This document shows positions 1 to 9,762 of a stretch of DNA of 64,000 bases, piece by piece. The notes beneath the pieces are model-generated. The model saw only the letters and a list, made by a program, of their open reading frames with translations. It was not told the origin of the DNA and made no database searches. A program made the position numbers and the translations under genes. Origin of the DNA: Amycolatopsis sp. GM8 (GTDB lineage Bacteria > Actinomycetota > Actinomycetes > Mycobacteriales > Pseudonocardiaceae); the NCBI RefSeq assembly GCF_021653975.1, contig NZ_JAJKFK010000003.1:1-64000 (forward strand), given 5' to 3'. The stretch's first letter is position 1. Every line of letters starts with the position of its first letter.

Positions 1-769
1 CCACATGATGGGTATACGCCGCCTGGGTCAAATAGCCGCCGGAGGTGTGCAGAATCCCCTTCGGCTTCCCCGTCGTACCGGAGGTGTAGAGGATGAACAA
101 CGGATGCTCCGCATCAAACGCCTCCGGAACATGCGTGGGGGACTGGGTGTCGACCAGGTCGTGCCACCACACATCCCGACCCTCGACCATCGGGATATCC
201 GCCGCCCCGGTACGGCGCACCACAATCACCTTCTCCGCCGACTCGGCCCCCTCCAAAGCCTCATCGACGTTGGCCTTCATCGGGGCGGCCTTCCCCCGCC
301 GATACTGCCCATCCGAGGTGATCACCACCCTCGCCTGCGCGTCATCCACCCGCGACCGCAACGCCGTCGGCGAAAACCCCCCAAACACCACCGAATGCAA
401 CGCACCGATCCGGGCACACGCCAACATCGCCACAATCGCCTCCGGAATCATCTGCAACTGGATCGCCACCCGATCCCGCGCCCCCACCCCCAACGACAAC
501 AGGGCATTCGCCGCCCGGCACACCTCATCCCGCAACTGGGCATAGGTGATATCCCGGGTATCACCCGGTTCACCCACCCAATGGATCGCGACCTGACCCC
601 CGAACCCCGCCTCCACATGCCGATCCACACAGTTATAGGCCACATTCAGCTTCCCGCCCACGAACCACCTCGCGAACGGCGCCCCCGACCAATCCAACAC
701 CCGAGACCACCGCGTATCCCACGACAACCGCTCCGCCTGCACAGCCCAGAACGCCTCACGATCCGTCAT
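1..769 (-). CDS. acs: Acetyl-CoA synthetase (N-terminal part, runs off the window)
   Basis: The reverse strand encodes the N-terminal 256 residues of an AMP-forming acyl-CoA synthetase that would turn acetate (or propionate) plus CoA and ATP into acyl-CoA. Visible are the ACS N-terminal stretch ([13 protein letters not shown]), the core motif VVFGGFSP and the AMP-binding P-loop [15 protein letters not shown] near the window edge. An in-frame TGA lies five codons upstream of the ATG at 769, so this is the only ATG start; the protein begins about 45 residues later than E. coli Acs. It is divergent from the GAF regulator and near aldehyde dehydrogenase genes, which fits assimilation of acetate made from ethanol. 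Acetate versus propionate preference cannot be told from this part. Confidence 0.88.
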   Translation of the reverse strand, partial: MTDREAFWAVQAERLSWDTRWSRVLDWSGAPFARWFVGGKLNVAYNCVDRHVEAGFGGQVAIHWVGEPGDTRDITYAQLRDEVCRAANALLSLGVGARDRVAIQLQMIPEAIVAMLACARIGALHSVVFGGFSPTALRSRVDDAQARVVITSDGQYRRGKAAPMKANVDEALEGAESAEKVIVVRRTGAADIPMVEGRDVWWHDLVDTQSPTHVPEAFDAEHPLFILYTSGTTGKPKGILHTSGGYLTQAAYTHHV

Positions 770-793
770 GGCCGGGAAGCTTCGTCACCCCGC

Positions 794-811
794 GTTGGCA
801 AGAGGTTGGCA
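794..811. promoter_or_regulatory. Direct repeat GTTGGCA-N4-GTTGGCA, candidate regulator site
   Basis: Two exact 7-base copies of GTTGGCA lie 11 bases apart (794-800 and 805-811), about one helical turn, in the divergent region between acs and the GAF regulator. A related pair on the other strand (CCCAAC twice, also 11 apart) lies just before the aldehyde dehydrogenase gene at 2100-2116. Inferred to be binding half-sites for the adjacent GAF regulator. Confidence 0.4.
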
Positions 812-826
812 CCTGTCCGGTCAGGT
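808..826. promoter_or_regulatory. Partial copy of a palindromic operator shared with mno
   Basis: The sequence GGCACCTGTCC followed by GGTCAGG has inverted arms ACCTG-N6-CAGGT. It matches the palindromes at 4110-4131 (before mno) and 12526-12548 (between the second iron alcohol dehydrogenase and the exchanger), but is about three bases shorter in the centre. Candidate site for the MnoR-like response regulator; the shortened centre makes it the weakest copy. Confidence 0.4.
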
Positions 827-871
827 AGGTGCGTGCGCGCCGCGCGTCCGGCACTATGAAGGGCGCCAGGT

Positions 872-2098
872 ATGAGCGACGACGAGGTCACGAAGATGGC
901 AGAGGGTAGCGCACTCCACCAGCGCCGGGCGGCACTCGAACGAGAATGGTCCCGCTGGGTGCCCGTTCGAGCGCGCCCGGAAAGCCTGGCGCTGCGCAGC
1001 GAAGTGGCCGAATCGTGGGTCCGCTCGGTGTCCCTTGTGGACCCCGCCCGCAACAGCGCCCCCGCCGCGGACGACGAAGTGCGCCCGCGCTGGATCGACT
1101 CGCCACTGCGCGCCCCGGTCACCGCGCTGGCCGACGAGCTCCGCAGCATCGCCGACGACGCCGGGTTCGTCGCGGCCGTCACCGACGAGTCCGGCACGAT
1201 CTTGTGGACCTGCGGCGGACGAGTCATGCGGCGTAAGGCCGAACAGGTGAACTTCGCGCCTGGCGGACGCTGGGACGAGCCGGACATGGGCACCAACGCC
1301 CTCTCGCTCGCACTGCGCACAGGCCGCCCGGCCAGTGTTTTCTCCGCCGAACACCTGGTCGCCGCCCTCCACGGCTGGGTCTGCTACTGCGCCCCGATCC
1401 GCGACGCACACGGCCGCCCGCTCGGCGTGCTGGACCTGTCGACCACCTGGGACCGATCGCATCCGCTGGCCATGTCCACGGTGCGCACGCTGGTCACGGC
1501 CATCGAGTCCCGGTTGCCCGCGACCGCGCCGGGCGAGGGCATCGAACTGGCCTGTCTCGGCCCCGGCCGCGCGACGCTGGAGGGGGCGCGCCTGCGCCTG
1601 TCCCCCAAGCACTTGGAGATGCTCACTCTGCTGGCTCTCGAACCTGCCGGGTTCTCGCCGGACGCGCTCCGCGAAGCGCTCTACGGCGACCAGTCCGTCA
1701 CCACCACGACCCTGCGCGCGGAGGCCTCCCACCTGCGCCGGACATTGCGCGGCGCGCTGTCCAGCAGGCGCTACACGCTGACCGCGCCGATCATCTGTGA
1801 CGCGACCGTCGTCCTGGACGCACTCAAGGCCGGCGACACCGCCACCGCCGTGCACCGGTACACCGCCGCTCTGCTGCCCGCTTCGGAGGCGCCGGGGATC
1901 GCCCGGTGGCGGGACCATCTGGAGGTCGCCGTGCGCGAGGCCGTGCTCTCCTCCACCCGCCCTGATCTGGCGCTCCTGCACGGCGAGCGGCATCCGTTCG
2001 ACCTTGAAGTGCACGAACACGCCTACCGCCTGCTCTCCCCCGGCGACGGCCGCCGCGGCATCGCGGCCGCTCGGCTGCGTGCGGCGTTGAGCGACTGA
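872..2098 (+). CDS. GAF-domain transcriptional regulator of alcohol/aldehyde oxidation genes
   Basis: A 408-residue regulator. Residues about 100-215 form a GAF sensor domain (GTNALSLALRTGRPASVF; CAPIRDAHGRPLGVLDLS) of the type seen at the N-terminus of AcoR-like activators. Residues about 220-330 look like a winged-helix DNA-binding domain (ARLRLSPKHLEMLTLLAL; TLRAEASHLRRTL) rather than a sigma-54 AAA domain, which is absent. The C-terminal 70 residues are not recognised. It lies 77 bases upstream of an aldehyde dehydrogenase gene in the same direction and opposite acs, so it most likely controls both. The effector is unknown. The ATG at 872 has only a weak ribosome binding site. Direct repeats on both sides of the gene are candidate targets. 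Confidence 0.75.
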   Translation: MSDDEVTKMAEGSALHQRRAALEREWSRWVPVRARPESLALRSEVAESWVRSVSLVDPARNSAPAADDEVRPRWIDSPLRAPVTALADELRSIADDAGFVAAVTDESGTILWTCGGRVMRRKAEQVNFAPGGRWDEPDMGTNALSLALRTGRPASVFSAEHLVAALHGWVCYCAPIRDAHGRPLGVLDLSTTWDRSHPLAMSTVRTLVTAIESRLPATAPGEGIELACLGPGRATLEGARLRLSPKHLEMLTLLALEPAGFSPDALREALYGDQSVTTTTLRAEASHLRRTLRGALSSRRYTLTAPIICDATVVLDALKAGDTATAVHRYTAALLPASEAPGIARWRDHLEVAVREAVLSSTRPDLALLHGERHPFDLEVHEHAYRLLSPGDGRRGIAAARLRAALSD

Positions 2099-2099
2099 T

Positions 2100-2116
2100 C
2101 CCAACGTTTTCCCAAC
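2100..2116. promoter_or_regulatory. Direct repeat CCCAAC-N5-CCCAAC before the aldehyde dehydrogenase
   Basis: CCCAAC occurs at 2100-2105 and again at 2111-2116, an 11-base period, starting two bases after the stop codon of the GAF regulator. Read on the other strand it is GTTGGG twice, resembling the GTTGGCA pair at 794-811 with the same period. Candidate regulator site for aldehyde dehydrogenase expression. Confidence 0.4.
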
Positions 2117-2175
2117 CTCGCGCAGGCACGGTGGCACCCATCACACCGAGGTGATCGAGTGAATGGAGTGCTTCC

Positions 2176-3692
<1,517 letters not shown>

Positions 3693-3693
<1 letters not shown>

Positions 3694-4052
3694 TGTCCCA
3701 ACGGGTCTCGATGACAGGGGCCGCCGTGGCGCTGCTGCGACGGCTGGTCGAGCAGCACGGGCCCGTGATGTTCCACCAGTCCGGCGGATGCTGCGACGGC
3801 AGTGCCCCGATGTGCTATCCCGACGGCGAGTTCCGGGTCGGCGACTCCGACGTCCTGCTCGGGCAGGTCGGGGACGGCACACCGTTCTGGATGAGCGCGG
3901 ACCAGTACGCCTACTGGCGGCACACCCACCTCACGGTCGATGTGGTCGCCGGGCGAGGGAGCGGGTTTTCCTTGGAAGCGCCCGAAGGCGTGCGTTTCCT
4001 GATCCGCTCCCGGCTGCTGACCGACGACGAACTCGCCGCGCTGGACAACTGA
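3693..4052 (+). CDS. DUF779 protein, partner of aldehyde dehydrogenase
   Basis: A 119-residue protein of the DUF779 family, which is commonly encoded directly after acetaldehyde dehydrogenase genes; no biochemical role is known to me. The start ATG shares its first base with the upstream stop codon. A cysteine-rich motif SGGCCDGSAPMCY (Cys33, Cys34, Cys41) and several His/Asp residues suggest metal or thiol chemistry (inference). No membrane segment or signal peptide is visible. It is followed by a strong terminator, so the aldehyde dehydrogenase plus DUF779 form a two-gene operon. Possible roles are a maturation or protection factor for the dehydrogenase. Confidence 0.85.
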
Positions 4053-4061
4053 ACACCGGCC

Positions 4062-4100
4062 AAAAGGGCCCGGACACGCATCGCGTGTCCGGGCCCTTTT
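4062..4100 (+). terminator. Strong intrinsic terminator after DUF779
   Basis: A perfect 18-bp stem (arms 4062-4079 and 4083-4100) with a three-base ATC loop. The left arm begins AAAA and the right arm ends TTTT, so it can end transcription in either direction. It separates the aldehyde dehydrogenase operon from mno. Confidence 0.92.
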
Positions 4101-4109
4101 CGTAGATAC

Positions 4110-4131
4110 GGCACCTGTCCGATCGGTCAGG
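4110..4131. promoter_or_regulatory. Palindromic operator candidate upstream of mno
   Basis: CCTGTCCGATCGGTCAGG (4114-4131) is an almost perfect 18-base palindrome, preceded by GGCA. The same word with two or three changes lies at 12526-12548 before the second iron alcohol dehydrogenase, and a shortened copy at 808-826. It is about 105 bases upstream of the mno start, a sensible distance for an activator. Inferred target of the two-component regulator encoded at 9115-9762. Confidence 0.6.
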
Positions 4132-4234
4132 GCGATACCCGGCCGGTTGTGCGTTTCGCGGCGCGCGGTACCACGGATAGCGTCGATGTGCGCGTCACCA
4201 CAGTCGCCGTCGCGCAGGAAGGACACATGCGGTC

Positions 4235-5527
4235 ATGCAGGTCGACGAGTTACTGAAGCCGTTCCCCATCAAGGAGTTCCACCCGTTCCCGCGGGCACTG
4301 CTCGGCCCTGGCGCGCACGAGATGATCGGGCCGGAGGCGCTCAAACTGGGCTTCAAGAAGACCCTGGTGATGACGAGTGGCCTGCGTGGCTCCGACATCG
4401 TCCACAAGATCACCGAGTCGATGAAGTACCACGGGCTCGACGTCGTGCTCTACGACAAGGTCGAGTCCAATCCCAAGGACTACAACGTGATGGACGCCGT
4501 CCAGCTGTACCAGGAGAACTCCTGTGACAGCTTCGTGTCCATCGGTGGCGGGTCGTCCCACGACGCGTGCAAGGGCGCGCGGATCTCGGTCGCGCACGAT
4601 GGCCGCAACGTCAACGACTTCGAGGGTTTCAACAAGTCCGAGAACCCGCGCAACCCGCCCCACATCGCGGTGTCCACCACGGCCGGCACGGGTTCGGAGA
4701 CGTCCTGGGCCTACGTCATCACCGACACCACCACCGATCCGGACAACCCCCACAAGTACGTGGCCTTCGACGACGCCTCGGTGGCCACCCTGGCGGTCGA
4801 CGACCCGGTGCTCTACTACGACTGCCCGGTCGACTACACCGCCCAATGCGGTTTCGACGTGCTCGCGCACGCCTCCGAGCCGTACGTGTCCCGGCTGAAC
4901 TTCGAGCCTTCGCTGGGCAACGCGCTGCGGGCCATCAAGCTCACCGCGGAGAACCTGCGTCAGGCCACGTGGAACCCGCAGGAGCTGTCCGGCCGCGAGG
5001 GCATGATGTACGCGCAGTACATCGCCGCTCAGGCGTTCAACTCCGGCGGGCTCGGCATCATCCACTCGATCTCACACGCGGTCAGCGCCTTCTACGACAC
5101 GCATCACGGCCTGAACAACGCGATCGCCCTGCCTCGCGTGTGGGCGTTCAACATGCCGGTGGCGTACCGGCGGTTCGCCGACATCGCCGAGGTCATGGGC
5201 GTGGACACACACGGCCTGACGGACGTGCAGGCCGCCGACGCCGCACTCAACGCCGCGATCCGGTTGCTGCGCGATGTGGGTATCCCGGAGAGGTTCACCG
5301 ACGTCACGCAGTCCAGCTATTCGAAGAACCGGCTCGGCACGGGCCCGACGAAGTACTACGAGAACGCCGCCGTGATCAAGGGCGACGACGAGGACGTCGA
5401 CCGCATCACCCGGCACGTGCTCGGCGACGCCTGCACTCCCGGCAATGCCAAGGAATGCACGTTCGAGACCGTGCGCCCCGTGGTCGACCACTGCCTCAAC
5501 GGCGACCTCGACGACCTGATCAGCTGA
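4235..5527 (+). CDS. mno: NDMA-dependent methanol/alcohol dehydrogenase (nicotinoprotein)
   Basis: A 430-residue iron-containing (type III) alcohol dehydrogenase that I recognise as the Mno/Mdo/ThcE family of actinomycetes, which keeps its NAD(H) tightly bound, is assayed with the artificial acceptor NDMA, and in mycobacteria needs mycofactocin. The nucleotide-binding motif GGGSSHDACK begins near residue 104. Metal ligands of the family are in place: Asp208 and His212 (GFDVLAHASE), His277 (GIIHSISH) and His291 (DTHHGLNNA). Likely substrates are methanol, ethanol and other primary alcohols. It stands alone between two hairpins, with a palindromic operator candidate upstream. Maturation genes (MoxR, VWA) and a probable MftM follow. 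The mycofactocin biosynthesis genes themselves (mftA-F) are not in this window. Confidence 0.93.
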   Translation: MQVDELLKPFPIKEFHPFPRALLGPGAHEMIGPEALKLGFKKTLVMTSGLRGSDIVHKITESMKYHGLDVVLYDKVESNPKDYNVMDAVQLYQENSCDSFVSIGGGSSHDACKGARISVAHDGRNVNDFEGFNKSENPRNPPHIAVSTTAGTGSETSWAYVITDTTTDPDNPHKYVAFDDASVATLAVDDPVLYYDCPVDYTAQCGFDVLAHASEPYVSRLNFEPSLGNALRAIKLTAENLRQATWNPQELSGREGMMYAQYIAAQAFNSGGLGIIHSISHAVSAFYDTHHGLNNAIALPRVWAFNMPVAYRRFADIAEVMGVDTHGLTDVQAADAALNAAIRLLRDVGIPERFTDVTQSSYSKNRLGTGPTKYYENAAVIKGDDEDVDRITRHVLGDACTPGNAKECTFETVRPVVDHCLNGDLDDLIS

Positions 5528-5532
5528 TTGCC

Positions 5533-5564
5533 ACCGGGGGCGGGCCGCGTGGCCCGCCCCCGGT
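5533..5564 (+). terminator. GC hairpin after mno, terminator or attenuator
   Basis: A 14-bp perfect stem (5533-5546 with 5551-5564) closed by GCGT begins five bases after the mno stop codon; only a short T-run (TTT) overlaps and follows it. It lies 19 bases before the MoxR gene, so partial readthrough could give high mno and lower moxR transcript levels. Confidence 0.75.
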
Positions 5565-5583
5565 TTAGGGAAGGGAGAGCCGG

Positions 5584-6603
5584 GTGTTCGACTCCGTCGA
5601 GGAAGCCGGGAAAGCGCTTGCCGCGCAAGGCTATCTGACCGACCAGCGGCTGGCGACGATGGTGTTCCTGGTGACCCGGCTGGAAAAGCCGGTGCTGTTG
5701 GAGGGACCGGCCGGCGTCGGCAAGACGGAACTGGCGAAGTCGCTCGCTGCCGCCACCGGCCGCAGGTTGCTGCGCCTGCAGTGTTACGAAGGCCAGGACG
5801 AGGCCAGCGCACTCTACGAGTGGGACTACGGCAAACAGCTGCTGTACACCCAGATCCTGCGCGAAAAGATCGGCCAGCTGGTGGCGGACGCGCCGGATCT
5901 GCACGACGCGGTGGACCGGATCGGCGCACAGGAAAGCGTTTTCTTCTCCGAACGGTTCCTCGCCGCCCGGCCGCTATTGGAGGCCGTGCGCTCAGAGGAA
6001 CCCGTGGTGCTGCTGATCGACGAGATCGACCGCGCCGACGAGGCACTGGAGGCGGTCCTGCTCGAAATGCTGGGCGAGTACCAGATCTCGGTGCCCGAGA
6101 TCGGAACCTTCGTCGCCCGCAACCGCCCGTACGTGATCTTGACGTCGAACAACACGCGCGATCTGGCGGCCGCCTTGAAACGCCGGTGCCTGCACCTTTT
6201 CCTCGACTACCCGTCTGCAGAGCGCGAGCTGGATATCGTGCGTAGCAAGGACACCGGGTTGACCGAGGCGCTGGCGCGGCAGCTGGTGGAGATCGTGCGG
6301 GGCCTGCGCGAGCTGGAACTGCGCAAGGCGCCCAGCATCTCCGAGACGATCGACTGGGCACGCACGCTCGCGGTGCTCGGGGTGGACGAGCTGACGGCGC
6401 CGGTGCTGTCGGATACGGTGTCGGTGGTCGTCAAGTACGACAAGGACGTGCGCAAGGCGCTGGACGCGCTGCCGCGGCTGGTGGACCCGAATGCCGAGGT
6501 GCCCGAGACGCTCCACGGGCATGGCCACGGACACGGACATACGCACGAGGCGCCGAAGGTGAGCGCCGACCGGGGCAGCCGCTCGTTCGGCCGCCGGTCC
6601 TAG
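5584..6603 (+). CDS. MoxR-family AAA+ ATPase with His-rich tail
   Basis: A 339-residue MoxR-type AAA+ ATPase. Walker A is GPAGVGKT (residues 41-48), Walker B LLIDEID (143-149), sensor 1 LTSNN and an arginine-finger region KRRCLHLFLDYPS follow. MoxR proteins work with VWA proteins as chaperones that insert metals or mature dehydrogenases; the family is named after methanol dehydrogenase maturation. The tail (about 311-324) is a run of His-Gly pairs ending HTHE, a likely metal-binding strip. The start is GTG at 5584 after a GAAGGGAG ribosome binding site. The next gene begins two bases after its stop and encodes the VWA partner with a matching His-rich stretch. Probably matures the iron/zinc-type alcohol dehydrogenase Mno (inference). 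Confidence 0.88.
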   Translation: MFDSVEEAGKALAAQGYLTDQRLATMVFLVTRLEKPVLLEGPAGVGKTELAKSLAAATGRRLLRLQCYEGQDEASALYEWDYGKQLLYTQILREKIGQLVADAPDLHDAVDRIGAQESVFFSERFLAARPLLEAVRSEEPVVLLIDEIDRADEALEAVLLEMLGEYQISVPEIGTFVARNRPYVILTSNNTRDLAAALKRRCLHLFLDYPSAERELDIVRSKDTGLTEALARQLVEIVRGLRELELRKAPSISETIDWARTLAVLGVDELTAPVLSDTVSVVVKYDKDVRKALDALPRLVDPNAEVPETLHGHGHGHGHTHEAPKVSADRGSRSFGRRS

Positions 6604-6605
6604 CG

Positions 6606-8102
6606 ATGGAAGCGAGTCTGCACCGGTTCGTCCGGCTGCTGCGGTTGCGTGACGTCCGGATCTCGGTGCCCGAAACCGTGGATGCCCTGCGATGCGCGGC
6701 GGAGCCGGGAATTCTCGCCGACCGGAGGGTGCTCAAGGAGGCGCTCCGGCTCGCGCTGGTCAAGGACCACCGCGACGACGCGGCGTTCGACGAGATCTTC
6801 GACGCTTTCTTCGCGCTGGTACGCGTCGGCCCGGCTGAACACGGCCACGGTCACGGGCACACGCACGACGATCTGTCCGACGAAGGCGCGCTGGAAAGTT
6901 TCACGCTGTCCGAGGAACCGAGCGAAACCCCGCAACAGGGCCACGAACACGGCAAGCCGAGCGACATCCGGGACTACTTCGATCCGGCAGACCTGGCACA
7001 GCAATACAATCTGCACCAGGAGGCGAACAAGATCGACCTCGCCTCGATGACGGACGAGATCATGTTTTCCAAGGACAACACCGTGTCCGGTGACGCGGGC
7101 TACCGGGTGCAGCTGGACACCGACCGGCTGCACGGCGCGGGCGTGCCGGGCCGGTTGTCGCGAGACACCGGCACGAAAGTCGACGCGGAGCTGACCGTCG
7201 CTGAGCAGGACACGCTACTCGGCTGGCTGGACCAGGCTGACGACGAGGACGATGCCGCGACACTGCGCCACCGGTTGGCCGGGGTACTGGAAAACCTGCC
7301 GGAAGCGCTCAAGCGGCACCTGGAAGCGTTGCTGGAGCTGGAGAACAAGGTCGTCGAGTCGCGTGAGCGTCGAGTGTCCGAAGTGGACTCCACCGGGGAG
7401 AACGAACGCGCGGAACTGGAGGAGTCGTTGCGGCGGCTGGCCTCGTCCCTGCGAGGCGCGCTGACCCATCGCAGGCGGATCGCCAGCGCGGGTCGCGTCG
7501 ATCCCGGCCGGACCATGCGCCGCAACCTGCGTTTCGACGGCATCCCGTTCAGCCCGGTCACGGTGAAACGGGCCGAGGACCGGCCGCGACTGGTGGTGCT
7601 CGCCGACGTGAGCCTGTCGGTGCGGGCGACGGCGCGGTTCACCCTGCATCTGGTGCACGGGCTGCAGAACCTGTTCGCACAGGTCCGTTCCTTCGCGTTC
7701 GTGGACGGGATCGCCGAGACCACCGAACTGTTCGCCGAGTACCCGGTCGATCGCGCGCTCGGCCTGATCTTCGGTGGCGACGTGCTCGACGTCGACGCGA
7801 ACTCCAACTACGGCGCGGCGTTCGGCGAGTTCCTCGCTGAGCACTCGTCGGCGGTCACGCGCCGCACCACGGTGCTGGTGCTCGGAGACGGTCGCGGCAA
7901 CGGCAACGACCCGAACCTCACCGCGTTCGCGGAAATCTCCCGGCGGGCGCGGGAGACGATCTGGCTCACCCCGGAGCCGCGTTACTCGTGGGGCCTCGGC
8001 GGCTGCGACCTATCCGCCTACGCCGAGTATTGCGGCAAGGTTCGCATCGTCCGCGATCTGTCCGGTTTGGACAGAGCCGCCCTCGACCTGGTGGCGCGAT
8101 GA
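6606..8102 (+). CDS. VWA (CoxE-like) protein, MoxR partner with His-rich stretch
   Basis: A 498-residue protein with a C-terminal von Willebrand factor A domain of the CoxE type. The metal-ion-dependent adhesion motif DVSLS begins at residue 334 and the later Asp is in LGDGRGNGND. Residues about 77-88 carry EHGHGHGHTHDD, echoing the tail of the upstream MoxR protein. The middle part (200-290) is acidic and probably helical. MoxR/VWA pairs act in metal-centre insertion or complex assembly in the cytoplasm. Genes are two bases apart and the downstream methyltransferase overlaps by ATGA, so all three are one operon. A role in loading metal into the alcohol dehydrogenases of this locus is inferred from position. 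Confidence 0.85.
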   Translation: MEASLHRFVRLLRLRDVRISVPETVDALRCAAEPGILADRRVLKEALRLALVKDHRDDAAFDEIFDAFFALVRVGPAEHGHGHGHTHDDLSDEGALESFTLSEEPSETPQQGHEHGKPSDIRDYFDPADLAQQYNLHQEANKIDLASMTDEIMFSKDNTVSGDAGYRVQLDTDRLHGAGVPGRLSRDTGTKVDAELTVAEQDTLLGWLDQADDEDDAATLRHRLAGVLENLPEALKRHLEALLELENKVVESRERRVSEVDSTGENERAELEESLRRLASSLRGALTHRRRIASAGRVDPGRTMRRNLRFDGIPFSPVTVKRAEDRPRLVVLADVSLSVRATARFTLHLVHGLQNLFAQVRSFAFVDGIAETTELFAEYPVDRALGLIFGGDVLDVDANSNYGAAFGEFLAEHSSAVTRRTTVLVLGDGRGNGNDPNLTAFAEISRRARETIWLTPEPRYSWGLGGCDLSAYAEYCGKVRIVRDLSGLDRAALDLVAR

Positions 8103-8959
8103 CCGCCACCCTGGACCCGCTCGACGAGTACCTCGACGATCGGGTGCGCGTAGTGCGCGCCGAGGACGACGGCCGGCCCGCGGTCGTCCGCACCGCGCAT
8201 TTCCGGTTGCACCGCGCCGGACGGCGGATCGAGATCAGCCACTGCCTGCGGCCCGACCAGCTGGACAACGGCCTCACCGGGTTGCTGATGGACGAGTTGT
8301 TCAACCCCGGCTGGCTGTGCGGGCCGGACATTTTCGAGCGAGTGTTCACCGGCGTCGTGCGCAGCACCCTGCCCGATCCGCGATTGGCCTGGACCATGTT
8401 CTACCGCAACACGCTCGCGCACCTCGCTGATCCGCGTGGCGCGCCGCCGCTGATCGCGGAGATGGCGCCCGTGTACGCGCGGGTGCTGCGGCTGGTGCGG
8501 CCGGGAAGCGTGCTGGATCTGGGTTCCTGCTTCGGTTTCCTGCCGTTGCTGCTGGCCGCGCGGCCCCGGATGACGGTGACCGCGTCGGACATCGTCGGGG
8601 GCGCGATGCGCTTGCTCGGCACCGTCGCCGCGGCCCGGGGAACGGCGTTGCGGACCCTGGTCTGCGACGCCACCCGCGTGCCCCTGCCGGACTCCGTTGT
8701 GGACACCGTGACCGTGGTCCACCTGCTCGAACACCTCGATCCCGCACGGGGCCACGCGGTCCTCACGGAAGCGATGCGCCTCGCCCGGTCCAAAGTGGTC
8801 GTCGCCGTGCCGTTCGAGGACGTGCCGAGCGCCGACTACGGCCACGTGCGCCGATTCGACCTGGCAACCCTGACCCGCCTCGGCGAGGAAACCGGCTGGC
8901 GCCACCGCGTCTCCACCTTCCACGGCGGCTGGCTAATCCTCGACCGGCGGCCGGCCTGA
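8099..8959 (+). CDS. mftM: SAM-dependent methyltransferase, probable mycofactocin methyltransferase
   Basis: A 286-residue class I methyltransferase. The SAM-binding motif VLDLGSCFGF lies at about 138-147, followed by an acidic-loop region (VTASDIVGG), motif VCDATRVPLPDS and VTVVHLLEHLD. The ATG overlaps the VWA stop as ATGA. Its place next to mno and the two-component pair matches the position of the mycobacterial methyltransferase MftM, which methylates the oligoglucose chain of mycofactocin (from memory of the mycobacterial locus). The assignment therefore rests on family plus gene order; sequence search against MftM would decide. Alternatively it could modify another small molecule of the alcohol pathway. 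Confidence 0.7.
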   Translation: MTATLDPLDEYLDDRVRVVRAEDDGRPAVVRTAHFRLHRAGRRIEISHCLRPDQLDNGLTGLLMDELFNPGWLCGPDIFERVFTGVVRSTLPDPRLAWTMFYRNTLAHLADPRGAPPLIAEMAPVYARVLRLVRPGSVLDLGSCFGFLPLLLAARPRMTVTASDIVGGAMRLLGTVAAARGTALRTLVCDATRVPLPDSVVDTVTVVHLLEHLDPARGHAVLTEAMRLARSKVVVAVPFEDVPSADYGHVRRFDLATLTRLGEETGWRHRVSTFHGGWLILDRRPA

Positions 8960-9114
8960 CGTCGGCGCGATCGCGCGGACCTGTTACGTGCCCACTGGCG
9001 CGGGCGGCCAGCTCGTCGCCGCGGTGTGGGCGGCCGCGCTCGGGCACGGTCGCCGCCGTGTTCGGTGTGTCCACCGGATTCTGGGCGATCCCGGAGCCAG
9101 GGCCCACCAGGTAC

Positions 9115-9762
9115 TCAGATCAGGCCCATCTTGCTGGCCTCGTAGACCGCCTCGGCGCGGCTGGAGGCGCCGATCTTGCGCATGATGTTGCGGACGTGGA
9201 ACTTCACCGTCGTCTCCGAGATGTAGAGCCGCGCACCGATATCGCGGTTGCTGAGGCCGCGGGCCAGCAGTTCCAGCACATTCTGCTCGCGGGCGGTCAG
9301 CACCGGCTCCTCCGGCGCGGTGCGGATCGAGCGCACCATCGCCGACATCGACCGCGAGTCGAACGCGCTCTCGCCTCGTGCCACGGCCCGGATCGAGGAC
9401 ACCAGGCCGGTCGTGTCCACATCCTTGATCACATACCCGCGCGCGCCCCGGTGGATCGCCTCCACAACCAGCGCGTCGTCGAGGAACGTGGTCAGCACGA
9501 GCACCCCGACGTCCGGATAACGCGCGGTCAGCTCCGCGCACACGTCGAGGCCCTCGGTGTCGGAACCGGTGGACAGCTTCAGATCGAGCAGCACGATATC
9601 CGGCCGGGTCCGTTCCACCACCGCACGCGCCTCCGCCGCGGTCGCCGCCTCGCCGGTCACCGTGATGTCATGCTCACGCTCCAAAATGGACTTGAGGCCC
9701 TGGCGGACGATCGCGTGGTCGTCCACCAGCACGATCCGCAACGTGCGCGCGTCCGTGATCAC
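9115..9762 (-). CDS. mnoR: LuxR/NarL-type response regulator of alcohol metabolism
   Basis: A 215-residue response regulator. The receiver domain has the acidic pair VLVDDH, the phospho-acceptor Asp60 in VLLDLK and the conserved Lys in YVIKD; the C-terminal LuxR helix-turn-helix is LTAREQNVLELLARGLSN onward (about 152-195). The GTG at 9762 overlaps the kinase stop as GTGA, after GGAGGGG; the GTG one codon earlier is possible. Together with the kinase it corresponds to the pair that activates methanol/propanediol genes in mycobacteria (MnoSR), judged from order: mno, ATPase, VWA, methyltransferase, regulator, kinase, iron alcohol dehydrogenase. Likely binds the palindrome found at 4110-4131 and 12526-12548. 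Confidence 0.82.
   Translation of the reverse strand: MITDARTLRIVLVDDHAIVRQGLKSILEREHDITVTGEAATAAEARAVVERTRPDIVLLDLKLSTGSDTEGLDVCAELTARYPDVGVLVLTTFLDDALVVEAIHRGARGYVIKDVDTTGLVSSIRAVARGESAFDSRSMSAMVRSIRTAPEEPVLTAREQNVLELLARGLSNRDIGARLYISETTVKFHVRNIMRKIGASSRAEAVYEASKMGLI

Noticed and set aside
854-2137. A 427-codon minus-strand frame opposite the GAF regulator
   Set aside because: No recognisable domain and shadow-like composition; the plus strand has a clear GAF domain and plausible start.
5072-6361. A 429-codon minus-strand frame across the mno end and moxR
   Set aside because: Covers two well-supported plus-strand genes and the hairpin between them; no domains.
6514-6870. GGNCAC-type short repeats as a DNA repeat element
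   Set aside because: They are codons of the His-Gly strips in two proteins, not an intergenic repeat.
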